A DNA stretch of 18,316 nt from UBA6100 sp049658145 (lineage in GTDB: Bacteria; Actinomycetota; Coriobacteriia; Anaerosomatales; Anaerosomataceae). A program made the position numbers and the translations under genes. The notes beneath the pieces are model-generated. The model made no database searches. It had not been told where the DNA came from and saw nothing but the letters and a program-made list of their open reading frames with translations. The DNA lies in assembly GCA_049658145.1 (NCBI GenBank), contig JBASOJ010000092.1, positions 1 through 18,316 of the forward strand, read 5' to 3'. How positions within the stretch are numbered: the first letter of the stretch is position 1; the number at the start of each line of letters is the position of its first letter. This document shows, one piece after another, positions 6,418-13,179 of the stretch.

Positions 6418-7625
6418 AACGACTGGAAGACTATCGGGGAATCGTCTCGGACGAGATCATCACCGACCTGCACCGGCGGGCCTCGAAGCTCCATGACAAG
6501 CATGTGGTGCATATGAACTCCACTGCCCAGGGTGGCGGTGTGGCCGAGATGCTGTACGCGCTCGTGCCGCTGATGAACGACGTGGGCGTGGACGCGGGCT
6601 GGCGCGTGCTGGTGGGTGGCGATGACTTCTTCGGCGTGACGAAGAAGTTCCACAACGGGCTGCAGGGCGACCGGGTGCACCTCACGGAGAACAAGAAGCG
6701 CCTCTACGTGCAGGCCAACGAGAACTTCTCGCAGTACAACCACATCTCAAGGCACGATGCGGTGATCATCCACGACCCGCAGCCGCTGCCGATCATCCGC
6801 TTCTACAAGAAGCGGCAGCCGTGGATCTGGCGCTGCCACATCGATCTCACGGCGCCCGACCCCGATCTCTGGGAGTTCCTCAAGGGCTACATCATGCGCT
6901 ACGACCTGATGATCGTGAGCCACGACCAGTACCGACGGCCAGACCTGACGGTGGAGCAACGAGTCATCAATCCCGCCATCGACCCGCTCAACCAGAAGAA
7001 CGTGGTGCTGCCCGAGCGGACGATGCTGCGGTACATGAAGCGCCACCGCATCCCGCTCGACAAGCCGCTGATCACGCAGGTCTCGCGCTTCGACAAGTGG
7101 AAGGACCCGGAGGGCGTGGTCGAGGTCTTCAAGCGTGTTCGTGAGAAGGTGGACTGCCGGCTCGTGCTCGCCGGGAACATGGCCACCGACGACCCTGAAG
7201 GCCTCGCGATATACGAGCGGGTGCGAAAGCGCGCGGGCGCGCTACTGAAGAATGGCGACATCATCATCCTCCTCGGCGCGAGCGATGTGGCGATCAACGC
7301 GCTCCAACGTGTCTCGAGCGTGGTGTTGCAGAAGTCGCTTCGGGAGGGGTTCGGACTGACGGTGTCCGAGGCGATGTGGAAAGGCACGCCCGTGGTGGCC
7401 GGAGCCGTAGGCGGCATACCGCTGCAGATCATGGACGGGGACACGGGGTTCCTCGTGGACCCCACGGATCTCGACCAGACCGCCGATCGGGTGACAGCAC
7501 TACTGACCGACCCCGTGTTGGCCGGGGGCATGGCAGAACGCGGCGTGGAGTTCGTCCGCGAGAACTTCCTGATCACGCGATTGCTCGGGCACTACCTCGA
7601 GCTGCTAGCCGAGCTGGTGCAGTAG
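6414..7625 (+). CDS. treT: Trehalose glycosyltransferring synthase TreT (GT4)
   Basis: The product is 403 aa, full length for the family. HMNSTAQGGGVAEML (33-47) is the acceptor-side glycine loop typical of TreT-like GT4 enzymes. The second Rossmann domain carries TQVSRFDKWKDPEGVV (221-236), the EGFGLTVSEAMWKGTPVVA block (311-329; Glu311 and Glu319 form the EX7E donor-site pair) and AVGGIP (331-336). The family joins the glucose of a nucleotide-glucose to free glucose to form trehalose, reversibly in archaeal enzymes. Its ATG overlaps the otsAB stop (ATGA), so both are one translationally coupled unit. This puts a one-step and a two-step trehalose route on the same transcript. It could instead be a related GT4 acting on another acceptor, but the motifs and position favour TreT. 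It ends 3 bp from the convergent lipoprotein. Confidence 0.88.
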   Translation: MKRLEDYRGIVSDEIITDLHRRASKLHDKHVVHMNSTAQGGGVAEMLYALVPLMNDVGVDAGWRVLVGGDDFFGVTKKFHNGLQGDRVHLTENKKRLYVQANENFSQYNHISRHDAVIIHDPQPLPIIRFYKKRQPWIWRCHIDLTAPDPDLWEFLKGYIMRYDLMIVSHDQYRRPDLTVEQRVINPAIDPLNQKNVVLPERTMLRYMKRHRIPLDKPLITQVSRFDKWKDPEGVVEVFKRVREKVDCRLVLAGNMATDDPEGLAIYERVRKRAGALLKNGDIIILLGASDVAINALQRVSSVVLQKSLREGFGLTVSEAMWKGTPVVAGAVGGIPLQIMDGDTGFLVDPTDLDQTADRVTALLTDPVLAGGMAERGVEFVRENFLITRLLGHYLELLAELVQ

Positions 7626-7634
7626 GCCCTACTG
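7620..7634. repeat. 15-bp inverted repeat spanning two convergent stop codons
   Basis: CAGTAGG (7620-7626) and CCTACTG (7628-7634) are perfect complements around one central base. The arms contain the final Gln-stop of treT and, on the other strand, the final Gln-stop of the lipoprotein. As RNA it could form only a 5-bp stem with a 5-nt loop, so terminator function is doubtful. Confidence 0.4.
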
Positions 7635-8189
7635 GCGCATGCCCGTGATGTCCCAGGTGGCCCGGTAGAGGTGGCCATCCGTATCCGAGTCGATCGAGCC
7701 GACCATGTACCCGCCGAACGAGTCGTCGCCGGTGGGATTGCCATGCACCTCGATGGTGCTCGTCCAGATAGCGCCGGTCTCATCGGTGTACGTCGCGGAG
7801 GCGTTGACCAGCCAGCCCCCGTTCTCGGCTTCGATGGTGCCCGCGTAGTCGTGCTTCACCGCCTGGTCGGCGCTGTTGTACGACGTGAATGCGATGGTGT
7901 CACCCTCGATGATCACGGACTCCCAGACCGCGCCGGGCTGACCGGCGGCCGCGGTCATCATCGCGTTGTCGATGTCGGTGAGGGCGGTTGCGAGGTCCCA
8001 GCTGCCTTCGAGGTACTCGAAGCCATCGTCATCTCCGGCGGGATCGGCGACGACCTCGGTGTTGGTGCCGGGCTCGGCGCCCGTCTCGGTCTCAGCGGCA
8101 TCTTCGGGCTGGGCTGCATCACATCCGGAGAGGCCGAGAACCAGCACGAGTGCGAACAGGACGATGGATACGAACGGTCGCGTACGCAT
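7629..8189 (-). CDS. Secreted lipoprotein, paralogue A
   Basis: The product is 186 aa. It has a lipoprotein signal MRTRPFVSIVLFALVLVLGLSGC with Cys23 as the lipid-modified residue, then a disordered acidic linker (about 24-55) and one compact domain rich in beta-like segments. The linker is followed by YLEGSWDLATAL, which pairs with YLTGTWTVTTEL in the second lipoprotein at 10117-10650. The C-termini GSIDSDTDGHLYRATWDITGMRQ and its counterpart are also alike, so the two are clear paralogues. I recognise no known domain; the GxW...TATW pattern resembles small beta-barrel lipoproteins that bind ligands, but that is speculation. A GTG at 8198 is in frame, but ATG 8189 has GGGGG 8 nt upstream. 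The 30 bp before the ATG are conserved with the paralogue. Confidence 0.8.
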   Translation of the reverse strand: MRTRPFVSIVLFALVLVLGLSGCDAAQPEDAAETETGAEPGTNTEVVADPAGDDDGFEYLEGSWDLATALTDIDNAMMTAAAGQPGAVWESVIIEGDTIAFTSYNSADQAVKHDYAGTIEAENGGWLVNASATYTDETGAIWTSTIEVHGNPTGDDSFGGYMVGSIDSDTDGHLYRATWDITGMRQ

Positions 8190-8219
8190 GAGCAACACCC
8201 CCTGTGAGGGTGTGTACCC
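8190..8219 (-). promoter_or_regulatory. Conserved 30-bp leader of lipoprotein A, with possible hairpin over the ribosome site
   Basis: Read on the minus strand, this begins GGGTACACACC and contains CACAGGGG before the start codon. 24 of 30 positions match the equivalent segment before lipoprotein B without a gap. In this copy ACACCC (8213-8208) can pair with GGGTGT (8200-8195), which would cover part of the ribosome-binding G-run. TACACA could be a weak -10. Confidence 0.55.
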
Positions 8220-8240
8220 AAGCGCGTGGTGCTCGGGGGA

Positions 8241-8675
8241 CTATGCGAGCAGCCGCACCCTGCACTCGGTGACGCGCGCCTGCGCCCGGTCGGCGGTGAC
8301 GAGCTCGGCATCGAGCAGCATGGCGAGCGCGGGGAAGAGCGCGTCGTTGATCGTGAGGTGGTGAGTGCGGGCGAGCGCGACGGCTGGCTCGGTGAGGCGG
8401 CGCGTGAGCGGGACGGTGACGAGGTCGATCTCATCGAGCGCGCCGGCGGCCGCGTGCACGTAGTCGAGCTCGAGACGCGAGTATCGAAGCGCGTTCAGCA
8501 CCTCGGCGACGAAGTGGCCCGGTACTGCAAGGGTCGCTCTGCGCGTTTGATGCTCCTCCAAGAGAGACGACGCGGCAGCGACCGCCGACTCATCGTCCGT
8601 CCTGTACCACTTCACAGCCACGGAGCTGTCGATGACGATGATGCGTGTCTCCTCGCGGCCGGCGGATGCCGCCAT
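8241..8675 (-). CDS. vapC: Type II toxin VapC, PIN-domain ribonuclease (module 2)
   Basis: The product is 144 aa. PIN acidic residues are Asp16 (IVIDSSVAVKWY), Glu58 (HFVAEVLNAL), Asp111 (LTINDALFPALA) and Asp129 (LVTADR), all present. It should act as an endoribonuclease toxin on structured RNA. The frame is open further upstream, but ATG 8675 shares its A with the vapB stop (TGATG), the normal coupling of such pairs, and homology starts there. It belongs to a different VapC subgroup from module 1, so the two modules are not recent duplicates. It ends 51 bp upstream of the lipoprotein A start on the same strand, so some read-through into that gene is possible. Confidence 0.9.
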   Translation of the reverse strand: MAASAGREETRIIVIDSSVAVKWYRTDDESAVAAASSLLEEHQTRRATLAVPGHFVAEVLNALRYSRLELDYVHAAAGALDEIDLVTVPLTRRLTEPAVALARTHHLTINDALFPALAMLLDAELVTADRAQARVTECRVRLLA

Positions 8676-8965
8676 CACTCGTTCCCCTCCCTCAGCCAGC
8701 GGGGAGGAGCGTCCCTGATCGCACGAATGGCTTCCTCGGCAGTCGGCGCGTCCTTCGGCATGTGTTCGGCAATCTCCCGCATCGTCTTCATCGCCTCGCC
8801 GATGCGCCTGGAGCGCGCGTCCTGCTCGCGCTCGGTGTCGAGCGAACTGCCGTAGTGCGCAATCGCCTCCTGGATGAACGCCGAGCGGCTCACGCCGGCC
8901 TCGGCGGCGCGGCGGTCGACGTCTTCCAGCATGCTGTCGGGGATGGAGATAGTGGGCTTTGCCAT
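8675..8965 (-). CDS. vapB: Antitoxin VapB, CopG/ribbon-helix-helix type (module 2)
   Basis: The product is 96 aa. MAKPTISIPDSMLEDVDRRA followed by AGVSRSAFIQEAIAHY (about 1-38) is a classic CopG-like ribbon-helix-helix fold. The charged helical C-terminus (EREQDARSRRIGEAMKTMREIAEHM) should bind and inhibit VapC. ATG 8965 is chosen because GGAG lies 6 nt upstream and the strand motif begins immediately; an earlier in-frame GTG at 8998 sits inside the operator. A well-formed promoter and inverted repeat lie directly upstream (8975-9029), consistent with autoregulation by the VapBC complex. Confidence 0.87.
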   Translation of the reverse strand: MAKPTISIPDSMLEDVDRRAAEAGVSRSAFIQEAIAHYGSSLDTEREQDARSRRIGEAMKTMREIAEHMPKDAPTAEEAIRAIRDAPPRWLREGNE

Positions 8966-8974
8966 GGCACGCTC

Positions 8975-9029
8975 CGGTGGTAGGACTTCTGGTACCACCG
9001 AGAGTAGTACTGGCGTGTGTGCCGGTCAA
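8975..9029 (-). promoter_or_regulatory. Promoter and operator of vapBC module 2
   Basis: On the minus strand TTGACC (9029-9024) and TACTCT (9006-9001) are separated by exactly 17 bp, a good housekeeping-type promoter. Directly downstream, CGGTGGTA (9000-8993) and TACCACCG (8982-8975) form a perfect 8-bp inverted repeat with a 10-nt spacer, covering the expected transcription start. A ribbon-helix-helix antitoxin bound there would block the promoter. Confidence 0.7.
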
Positions 9030-10022
9030 CTCAGAAGTGCCGCTCGGTCGTCACGCGTCGATGTGGACCGCCGCCCCGGGCGCTACCTTCTCACGGGTTC
9101 CGCGGATCCAGCCATCTCCCCGCAGGTGAGCGAGGCTCTCGCGGGCCGGATGCGTTCGCTCACCCTCTGGCCGCTCGAGCAAGGGGAGATCGCCGGTGCA
9201 CCGGCTAGCTTCATCAGCCGCGTCTTCGATGAAGATGCGTTGTTCGCCACGAGCTCCGGCGGTCTTGATCGTGGCGACCTTATCGCGCGCATCGTAGCCG
9301 GCGGGTATCCCGAGGTGCTCTCGCTCCCGGAAGGCGGCGCCCGCCAACGTTGGGCCGAGGACTACCTGCTGCGCGTTGTCGAGCGCGATGTACCGAGGAT
9401 CAGTGAGGTCGCGGACCGGCTGGCGGTGCCGCGCCTGCTGCGACTACTCGCAGCGCGGTCGATGCAGTTGCTCAACCTCTCAGAGGTCGGCCGAATGGCC
9501 GAAGTGAAGCGGGCAACGCTCGACAGGTACGTGGCGCTCCTTGAGGCGACCTACCTCGTGCGCCTCATCCCCGCCTGGGCGGGCGACCCCGCGCGTGAGT
9601 ACGCGAAGCGTCCCAAGCCCGTGATCACCGACTCAGGACTGGCGTGTCACCTGCTGGGTGCCGATGAGCAACGCCTGCTGCGCGATCCGGATCTGCTAGG
9701 ATCGCTGCTCGAAGCATTCGTCGCGTGCGAACTTGTGCGCCAGGAGTCCTTCAGCGATGCGCGTGTACGGATCTCACACTTCCAGTCCACATCCGCCGAG
9801 GTGGACCTGGTGCTCGAAGATGCGGCAGGGCGCCTCGTCGGAGTGGAGGTGAAGTCCACGGCCTCTCCGACAACGGCCGACTTCCGAGGACTGCGTACCT
9901 TCGCCGAGCGGACGGGGGAGCGCTTCGTGCGGGGCGTGCTCCTACACACGGGCAATGCGAGCGTGCCTTTTGGTGCGGGCATGTGGGCAGTTCCGGCAAG
10001 CGCGATCTGGGAATCGGCATGA
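9015..10022 (+). pseudogene. 5'-truncated DUF4143 AAA ATPase (AAA_14 family), nucleotide-binding part missing
   Basis: From about 9054 the protein matches the family well: VDVDRRPGRYLLTGSA, SEALAGRMRSLTLWPLEQGEI, IVAGGYPE, then a helix-turn-helix-like stretch (LSEVGRMAEVKRATLDRYVALLEATYLVRLIPAW) and the C-terminal DUF4143 nuclease-like fold (SAEVDLVLEDAAGRLVGVEVKST). Complete members are about 400 residues and begin with a Walker A GxxxxGKT and a Walker B DEIQ. Both are absent here, and the frame upstream overlaps vapB2 with no resemblance to the family. The break falls between about 9030 and 9054, just beyond the vapB2 promoter -35. An in-frame GTG at 9015 could start a 335-aa fragment, but no good ribosome site is seen. 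ATP hydrolysis would be lost. A decayed accessory gene cut by arrival of the vapBC module is most likely. Confidence 0.78.
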
Positions 10023-10038
10023 TAGCCCGAGTTGGTCA

Positions 10039-10060
10039 TATGAATGGTCTACCATTCATA
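10039..10060. repeat. Perfect 10-bp-arm palindrome in an AT-rich patch (operator-like)
   Basis: TATGAATGGT (10039-10048) and ACCATTCATA (10051-10060) are exact complements around the two bases CT. The patch is AT-rich against a GC-rich background and sits 17 bp after the truncated ATPase. The downstream frame opened by GTG 10063 stops after 14 codons (at 10107). It looks like a transcription factor operator whose gene is gone or displaced. Confidence 0.6.
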
Positions 10061-10116
10061 GTGTGACAAACGGTATCGACCTCCTCGACAACCGCAACCT
10101 CACCTAACCCTGCCTG

Positions 10117-10650
10117 CTACTGCCGGGTGCCCTCCACGGTCCACCGCGCGGTGTACAGGTGGCCCTCAACGTCCGAGTCGATCGAGCCGCTCATCGCCGC
10201 GCCGAACGTGTCCAGGTCTCCGGCCTCGGAGCTGCCGTTCACGAGGATGGTGCTGACCCACGTGTAACCGTCCTCGTCGGTGAAGGTGGCCTGCGCGTCG
10301 TAGACCCAGCCGTCCTCCCCGATGGCCGTGAGCGTGCCGATGTACTCGTGCTGGTCGGTGGTGAGGGTCATGGTTCCGCCATCCACCGCACACGTCCACG
10401 TGGCGCCCGGCTGATCGGCGGCAGGCGTCATCGCGGGTTCGTCGATCTCGACGAGTTCGGTGGTGACGGTCCAGGTACCCGTGAGGTAGGTGAGGTCGAC
10501 CGGCTCGGCGGAATCCTCGCCCGCACCAGCAGGTGCGGTCTCCTTGGGTTCTGCCGAAGTGGATGACGGCTCGTCTTCAGCGGCGCAGCCGAAGGCGGCA
10601 AGCGCGAGGACGAACGAGAGTGCGATGAGCAGCAGGCGACGAAGCGACAT
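10117..10650 (-). CDS. Secreted lipoprotein, paralogue B
   Basis: The product is 177 aa. The signal MSLRRLLLIALSFVLALAAF runs to GC (Cys22); the -2 Phe makes the lipobox slightly irregular. An acidic Ser/Thr/Glu/Ala linker (about 23-50) leads to a single domain starting YLTGTWTVTTELVEIDEPAM and ending GSIDSDVEGHLYTARWTVEGTRQ. Both ends and the central ADQPGATW segment correspond to lipoprotein A, so they arose by duplication. Function is unknown and no known family is recognised. Earlier in-frame starts at 10701 and 10659 exist, but GGGG lies 9 nt before ATG 10650 and directly abuts the 10659 ATG, so 10650 is preferred. It is divergent from the HNH endonuclease gene. Confidence 0.8.
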   Translation of the reverse strand: MSLRRLLLIALSFVLALAAFGCAAEDEPSSTSAEPKETAPAGAGEDSAEPVDLTYLTGTWTVTTELVEIDEPAMTPAADQPGATWTCAVDGGTMTLTTDQHEYIGTLTAIGEDGWVYDAQATFTDEDGYTWVSTILVNGSSEAGDLDTFGAAMSGSIDSDVEGHLYTARWTVEGTRQ

Positions 10651-10680
10651 GCGAACCATCCCCTGTGGAGGTGTGTACCC
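10651..10680 (-). promoter_or_regulatory. Conserved 30-bp leader of lipoprotein B
   Basis: On the minus strand it starts GGGTACACACC, has CACAGGGG, and ends next to the ATG at the same distance as in lipoprotein A. The A copy's ACACCC/GGGTGT hairpin is not preserved here, so the shared element is more likely promoter, operator and ribosome site than one fixed RNA structure. Confidence 0.55.
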
Positions 10681-10725
10681 GCCGAACGAGCGGTTGGGCA
10701 TACACTGGTACGGGAGGTTCGCCTA

Positions 10726-11697
10726 GTGGAGTCGCCGCTTCAGTTGGTGCTCGACCAACTCGACCCCGAGCATGCCCGGGCGCTGTTGTGGTTCGCCGAA
10801 CATGAGGGCGACATCGGGCCGCGACCGTGGCGGGTCGACGGGCAGTCCGTTGTGACCGGGGTGCAAGTACCACTCGTTGCCCAACGCGGCATCCACCAGC
10901 CCAGCGGCTGGCAGGTCGCACTCAGCATCACCGCCACACGGGGCAGCGTCTACTTCGATGGCGTACCGCAACCGATCGATTCGGATACATGGGCGCTGCC
11001 CTACATGGCGCACACTGGGCGAGACGGTACGGGCACCGAGTCTCCCTGGAACCGAGCTCTCCTGGGCAATCTGAATCGCAGAATCCCCGTCGGGGTATTC
11101 GTGCCGCATGGGACTCAATACATGAACCTCGGCCTGGCGATGGTGGAGTCGTATGACCCGCGGACGGGGACGTTCCTGCTCCGAGGTCCCCTGAAGTTCG
11201 GGCAGCGTTCGGACGTCTGGTCCAACGGTGATGATGAGGCTCCGGCGACTCATCCGGCCATGGCGCGCGAGCTCGAGGGGTGGCCCGATCAGATCCAAGA
11301 ACTCGACGAACCGATTGTGTACTCTCGAAGCAAGCGTCGCGTTGCGCAGGTTCAGTTCCGCCAGAACCTGTTGCGCGCGTACGACAACAGGTGCGCTGTG
11401 ACGGGGTACGACGCTCACGACGCTCTGCAGGGGGCGCATATCCTCTCCTACCGCGGTCGATCAAGTCAGCTTGTGCGGAACGGGTTGCTGCTTCGAGCGG
11501 ACATACACCTGCTGTTCGATCGCCATCTGATCGGAATTGAGCCGGAAGTGCTCAAGGTTCGGCTGGCCCCGGGCCTGTTGTCGACCGCCTATTCGGGTCT
11601 CGAGGGGCGGTCGCTCTCACGTCCGCAGCGCGACGACGATGCACCAGATGCCAAGCGTCTGGCTGTTCATTGGGCGGTCTTTGAGAGGTCGTTCTGA
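10726..11697 (+). CDS. Putative modification-dependent endonuclease: SRA-like N-terminal domain with HNH_2 nuclease
   Basis: The product is 323 aa. The C-terminal HNH_2 domain is clear: CAVTGYDAHDALQGAHILSY (Cys223, His238), then RNGLLLRADIHLLFDRHLIG (Asn252, His261, Asp265). The N-terminal half (GVQVPLVAQRGIHQPSGW at 45-62, WALPYMAHTGRDGTGTESPWNRALLGNLNRRIPVGVFV at 89-126) resembles the SRA-like reader domain of ScoMcrA-type and other SRA-HNH enzymes, which bind modified DNA bases or backbones and cut nearby. That identification is by pattern and less certain. The role would be type IV restriction of modified phage or foreign DNA. Start GTG 10726 has GGGAGG 8 nt upstream; TACACT at 10701-10706 is a possible -10. 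It is divergent from lipoprotein B and 59 bp ahead of the AlbA_2 gene. Confidence 0.72.
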   Translation: MESPLQLVLDQLDPEHARALLWFAEHEGDIGPRPWRVDGQSVVTGVQVPLVAQRGIHQPSGWQVALSITATRGSVYFDGVPQPIDSDTWALPYMAHTGRDGTGTESPWNRALLGNLNRRIPVGVFVPHGTQYMNLGLAMVESYDPRTGTFLLRGPLKFGQRSDVWSNGDDEAPATHPAMARELEGWPDQIQELDEPIVYSRSKRRVAQVQFRQNLLRAYDNRCAVTGYDAHDALQGAHILSYRGRSSQLVRNGLLLRADIHLLFDRHLIGIEPEVLKVRLAPGLLSTAYSGLEGRSLSRPQRDDDAPDAKRLAVHWAVFERSF

Positions 11698-11756
11698 CGT
11701 CGGGACTCTACTCTGAAGCCCTTGCCCTTCCATCACTTCCGAGCAGATTTCCGACT

Positions 11757-13127
11757 ATGGATCTCGAATCGCTCAAGAAGCGCCCCGAGGGCAAGACACT
11801 CGAGTTCAAGCGCGACGTCTCCTCGGCAGGGCCGCTCCTCAAGACGGTGTGCGCCTTCGCCAACACCGCGGGCGGCACACTGCTCATCGGCATCGAGGAC
11901 CGCACCGGCTCCATCCTCGGCGTGGCGGATCCTCTGGATGCAGAGGAGCGCCTGAGCAGCATCATCGCCGACGGTATCGCTCCGCGGCTGCTCCCCGAGA
12001 TCGAGATCATCCCGTGGCGCAACACCCACGTTGTGGCCGTGCGCGTCCACCTCGGCCCGTCGCGCCCGTACCACGTGGCGTCGCTTGGCCCCGGCGCGGG
12101 GACGTACGTACGCCTCGGCTCCACGAACCGTAGCGCCGACGCCGAGCTGATCGCCGAGCTGGCGCGCTCGTCGCGAGGGGAGAGCTTTGATGAGCAGCCG
12201 GAGCGCGGGCTTGGCCCCGAGGCGCTCGACCTGGCCGCGCTAAGCGACGCGTTCGCGGGAACCCGTAGCATCCGTCGCACCGATCTCAAGACGCTGCGAC
12301 TCATCGCGATCGCCCACGGCGCCGAGACGCCCACCGTTGGCGGCATGCTGCTCTTCGGCCACGATCGCCTATCACGGTATCCCGACGCGTGGATCCAGGC
12401 GGGGCGCTTCAAGGGTCTCACGAAGAGCAGCGTGATCGACTCGGCGGACATCACGGCGTACTCCACCACTGCTGTGGACCATGCGCTCGCGTTCGTGGTG
12501 CGCAACACGTCACTCGCCTACGAGATCGGGGGGACGCGTCGGCTCGAAGTGCCCGAGTACCCGCCGGTGGCCGTGCGTGAGGCGATCGTGAACGCGGTGG
12601 TGCACGCGGACTACTCACAGCGGGGCGCGCCCATCCGTATCGCGATCTTCGACGACCGCCTCGAGATCGAGAACCCGGGCATCCTCGTTCCGGGACTCAC
12701 GCTCCGCGATGTGCTGGGCGGTGTGTCCAAGCTGCGCAACCGGGTCATCGGGCGCGTGTTCCGCGAGCTCGGCCTGATCGAGCAGTGGGGCAGTGGTATC
12801 ACCCGCATACGCGAGGCGTGTCGCTCGGCCGGGCTCGCCGAACCGCTGTTCGAGGAAGCGGGCATGCGGTTCCGCGTGACGCTCTACTCGGCGCGCCGAG
12901 AGGCACCGTCCACCGACCCCGTGGACGCCTCGGCACTGGACGCGCTCAGGGGGGCCGACGGCCTAACCACCAGCCAGGTCGCAGCAGCGATCGGCCGTAC
13001 GCCACGTGCCACGCGCGCCCGGCTGCTCAAGCTGATCGAGCAGGGGCTCGTGGTGGAGATCGGCAGCGGCCCGAACGATCCGCAGCGGCGATACCACGTG
13101 GCGGAAGACCCCGCTCGCGGGGGGTAG
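11757..13127 (+). CDS. AlbA_2 (Schlafen-like) / HATPase_c_4 / winged-helix protein
   Basis: The product is 456 aa with three parts. Residues 12-135 are an AlbA_2 domain: EGKTLEFKRDVS, VCAFANTAGGTLLIGIED and GTYVRLGSTNRSAD. Residues about 265-375 are a divergent GHKL-type ATP-binding module: VREAIVNAVVHADY (273-286, N box), RLEIENPG (301-308) and IEQWGSGITRIREAC (341-355, glycine box). The C-terminus (about 395-448) is a winged helix, LTTSQVAAAIGRTPRATRARLLKLIEQGLVVEIG. Such proteins are often called ATP-binding transcriptional regulators, but some occur in phage-defence loci; the true role is unknown. ATG 11757 starts just before the conserved region and has only a weak ribosome site. TACTCT at 11709-11714 could be a -10. 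It follows the HNH gene by 59 bp in the same direction, so a functional pair is possible. Confidence 0.83.
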   Translation: MDLESLKKRPEGKTLEFKRDVSSAGPLLKTVCAFANTAGGTLLIGIEDRTGSILGVADPLDAEERLSSIIADGIAPRLLPEIEIIPWRNTHVVAVRVHLGPSRPYHVASLGPGAGTYVRLGSTNRSADAELIAELARSSRGESFDEQPERGLGPEALDLAALSDAFAGTRSIRRTDLKTLRLIAIAHGAETPTVGGMLLFGHDRLSRYPDAWIQAGRFKGLTKSSVIDSADITAYSTTAVDHALAFVVRNTSLAYEIGGTRRLEVPEYPPVAVREAIVNAVVHADYSQRGAPIRIAIFDDRLEIENPGILVPGLTLRDVLGGVSKLRNRVIGRVFRELGLIEQWGSGITRIREACRSAGLAEPLFEEAGMRFRVTLYSARREAPSTDPVDASALDALRGADGLTTSQVAAAIGRTPRATRARLLKLIEQGLVVEIGSGPNDPQRRYHVAEDPARGG

Positions 13128-13179
13128 CGGGCCACCTCGGCACCTGTGACGGGTACGTTCTCCTTCGGAGGCTGTGTGT

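Noticed and set aside
5257..6743. Long minus-strand frames opposite otsAB
   Set aside because: They are antisense to a complete, well-conserved bifunctional enzyme and have no ribosome site or motif.
13109..13122. CCCCGC/GCGGGG hairpin at the end of the AlbA_2 gene as a terminator
   Set aside because: It lies inside the coding sequence, has a 2-4 nt loop and no T-run; a G/C run of this kind is expected by chance at this GC content.
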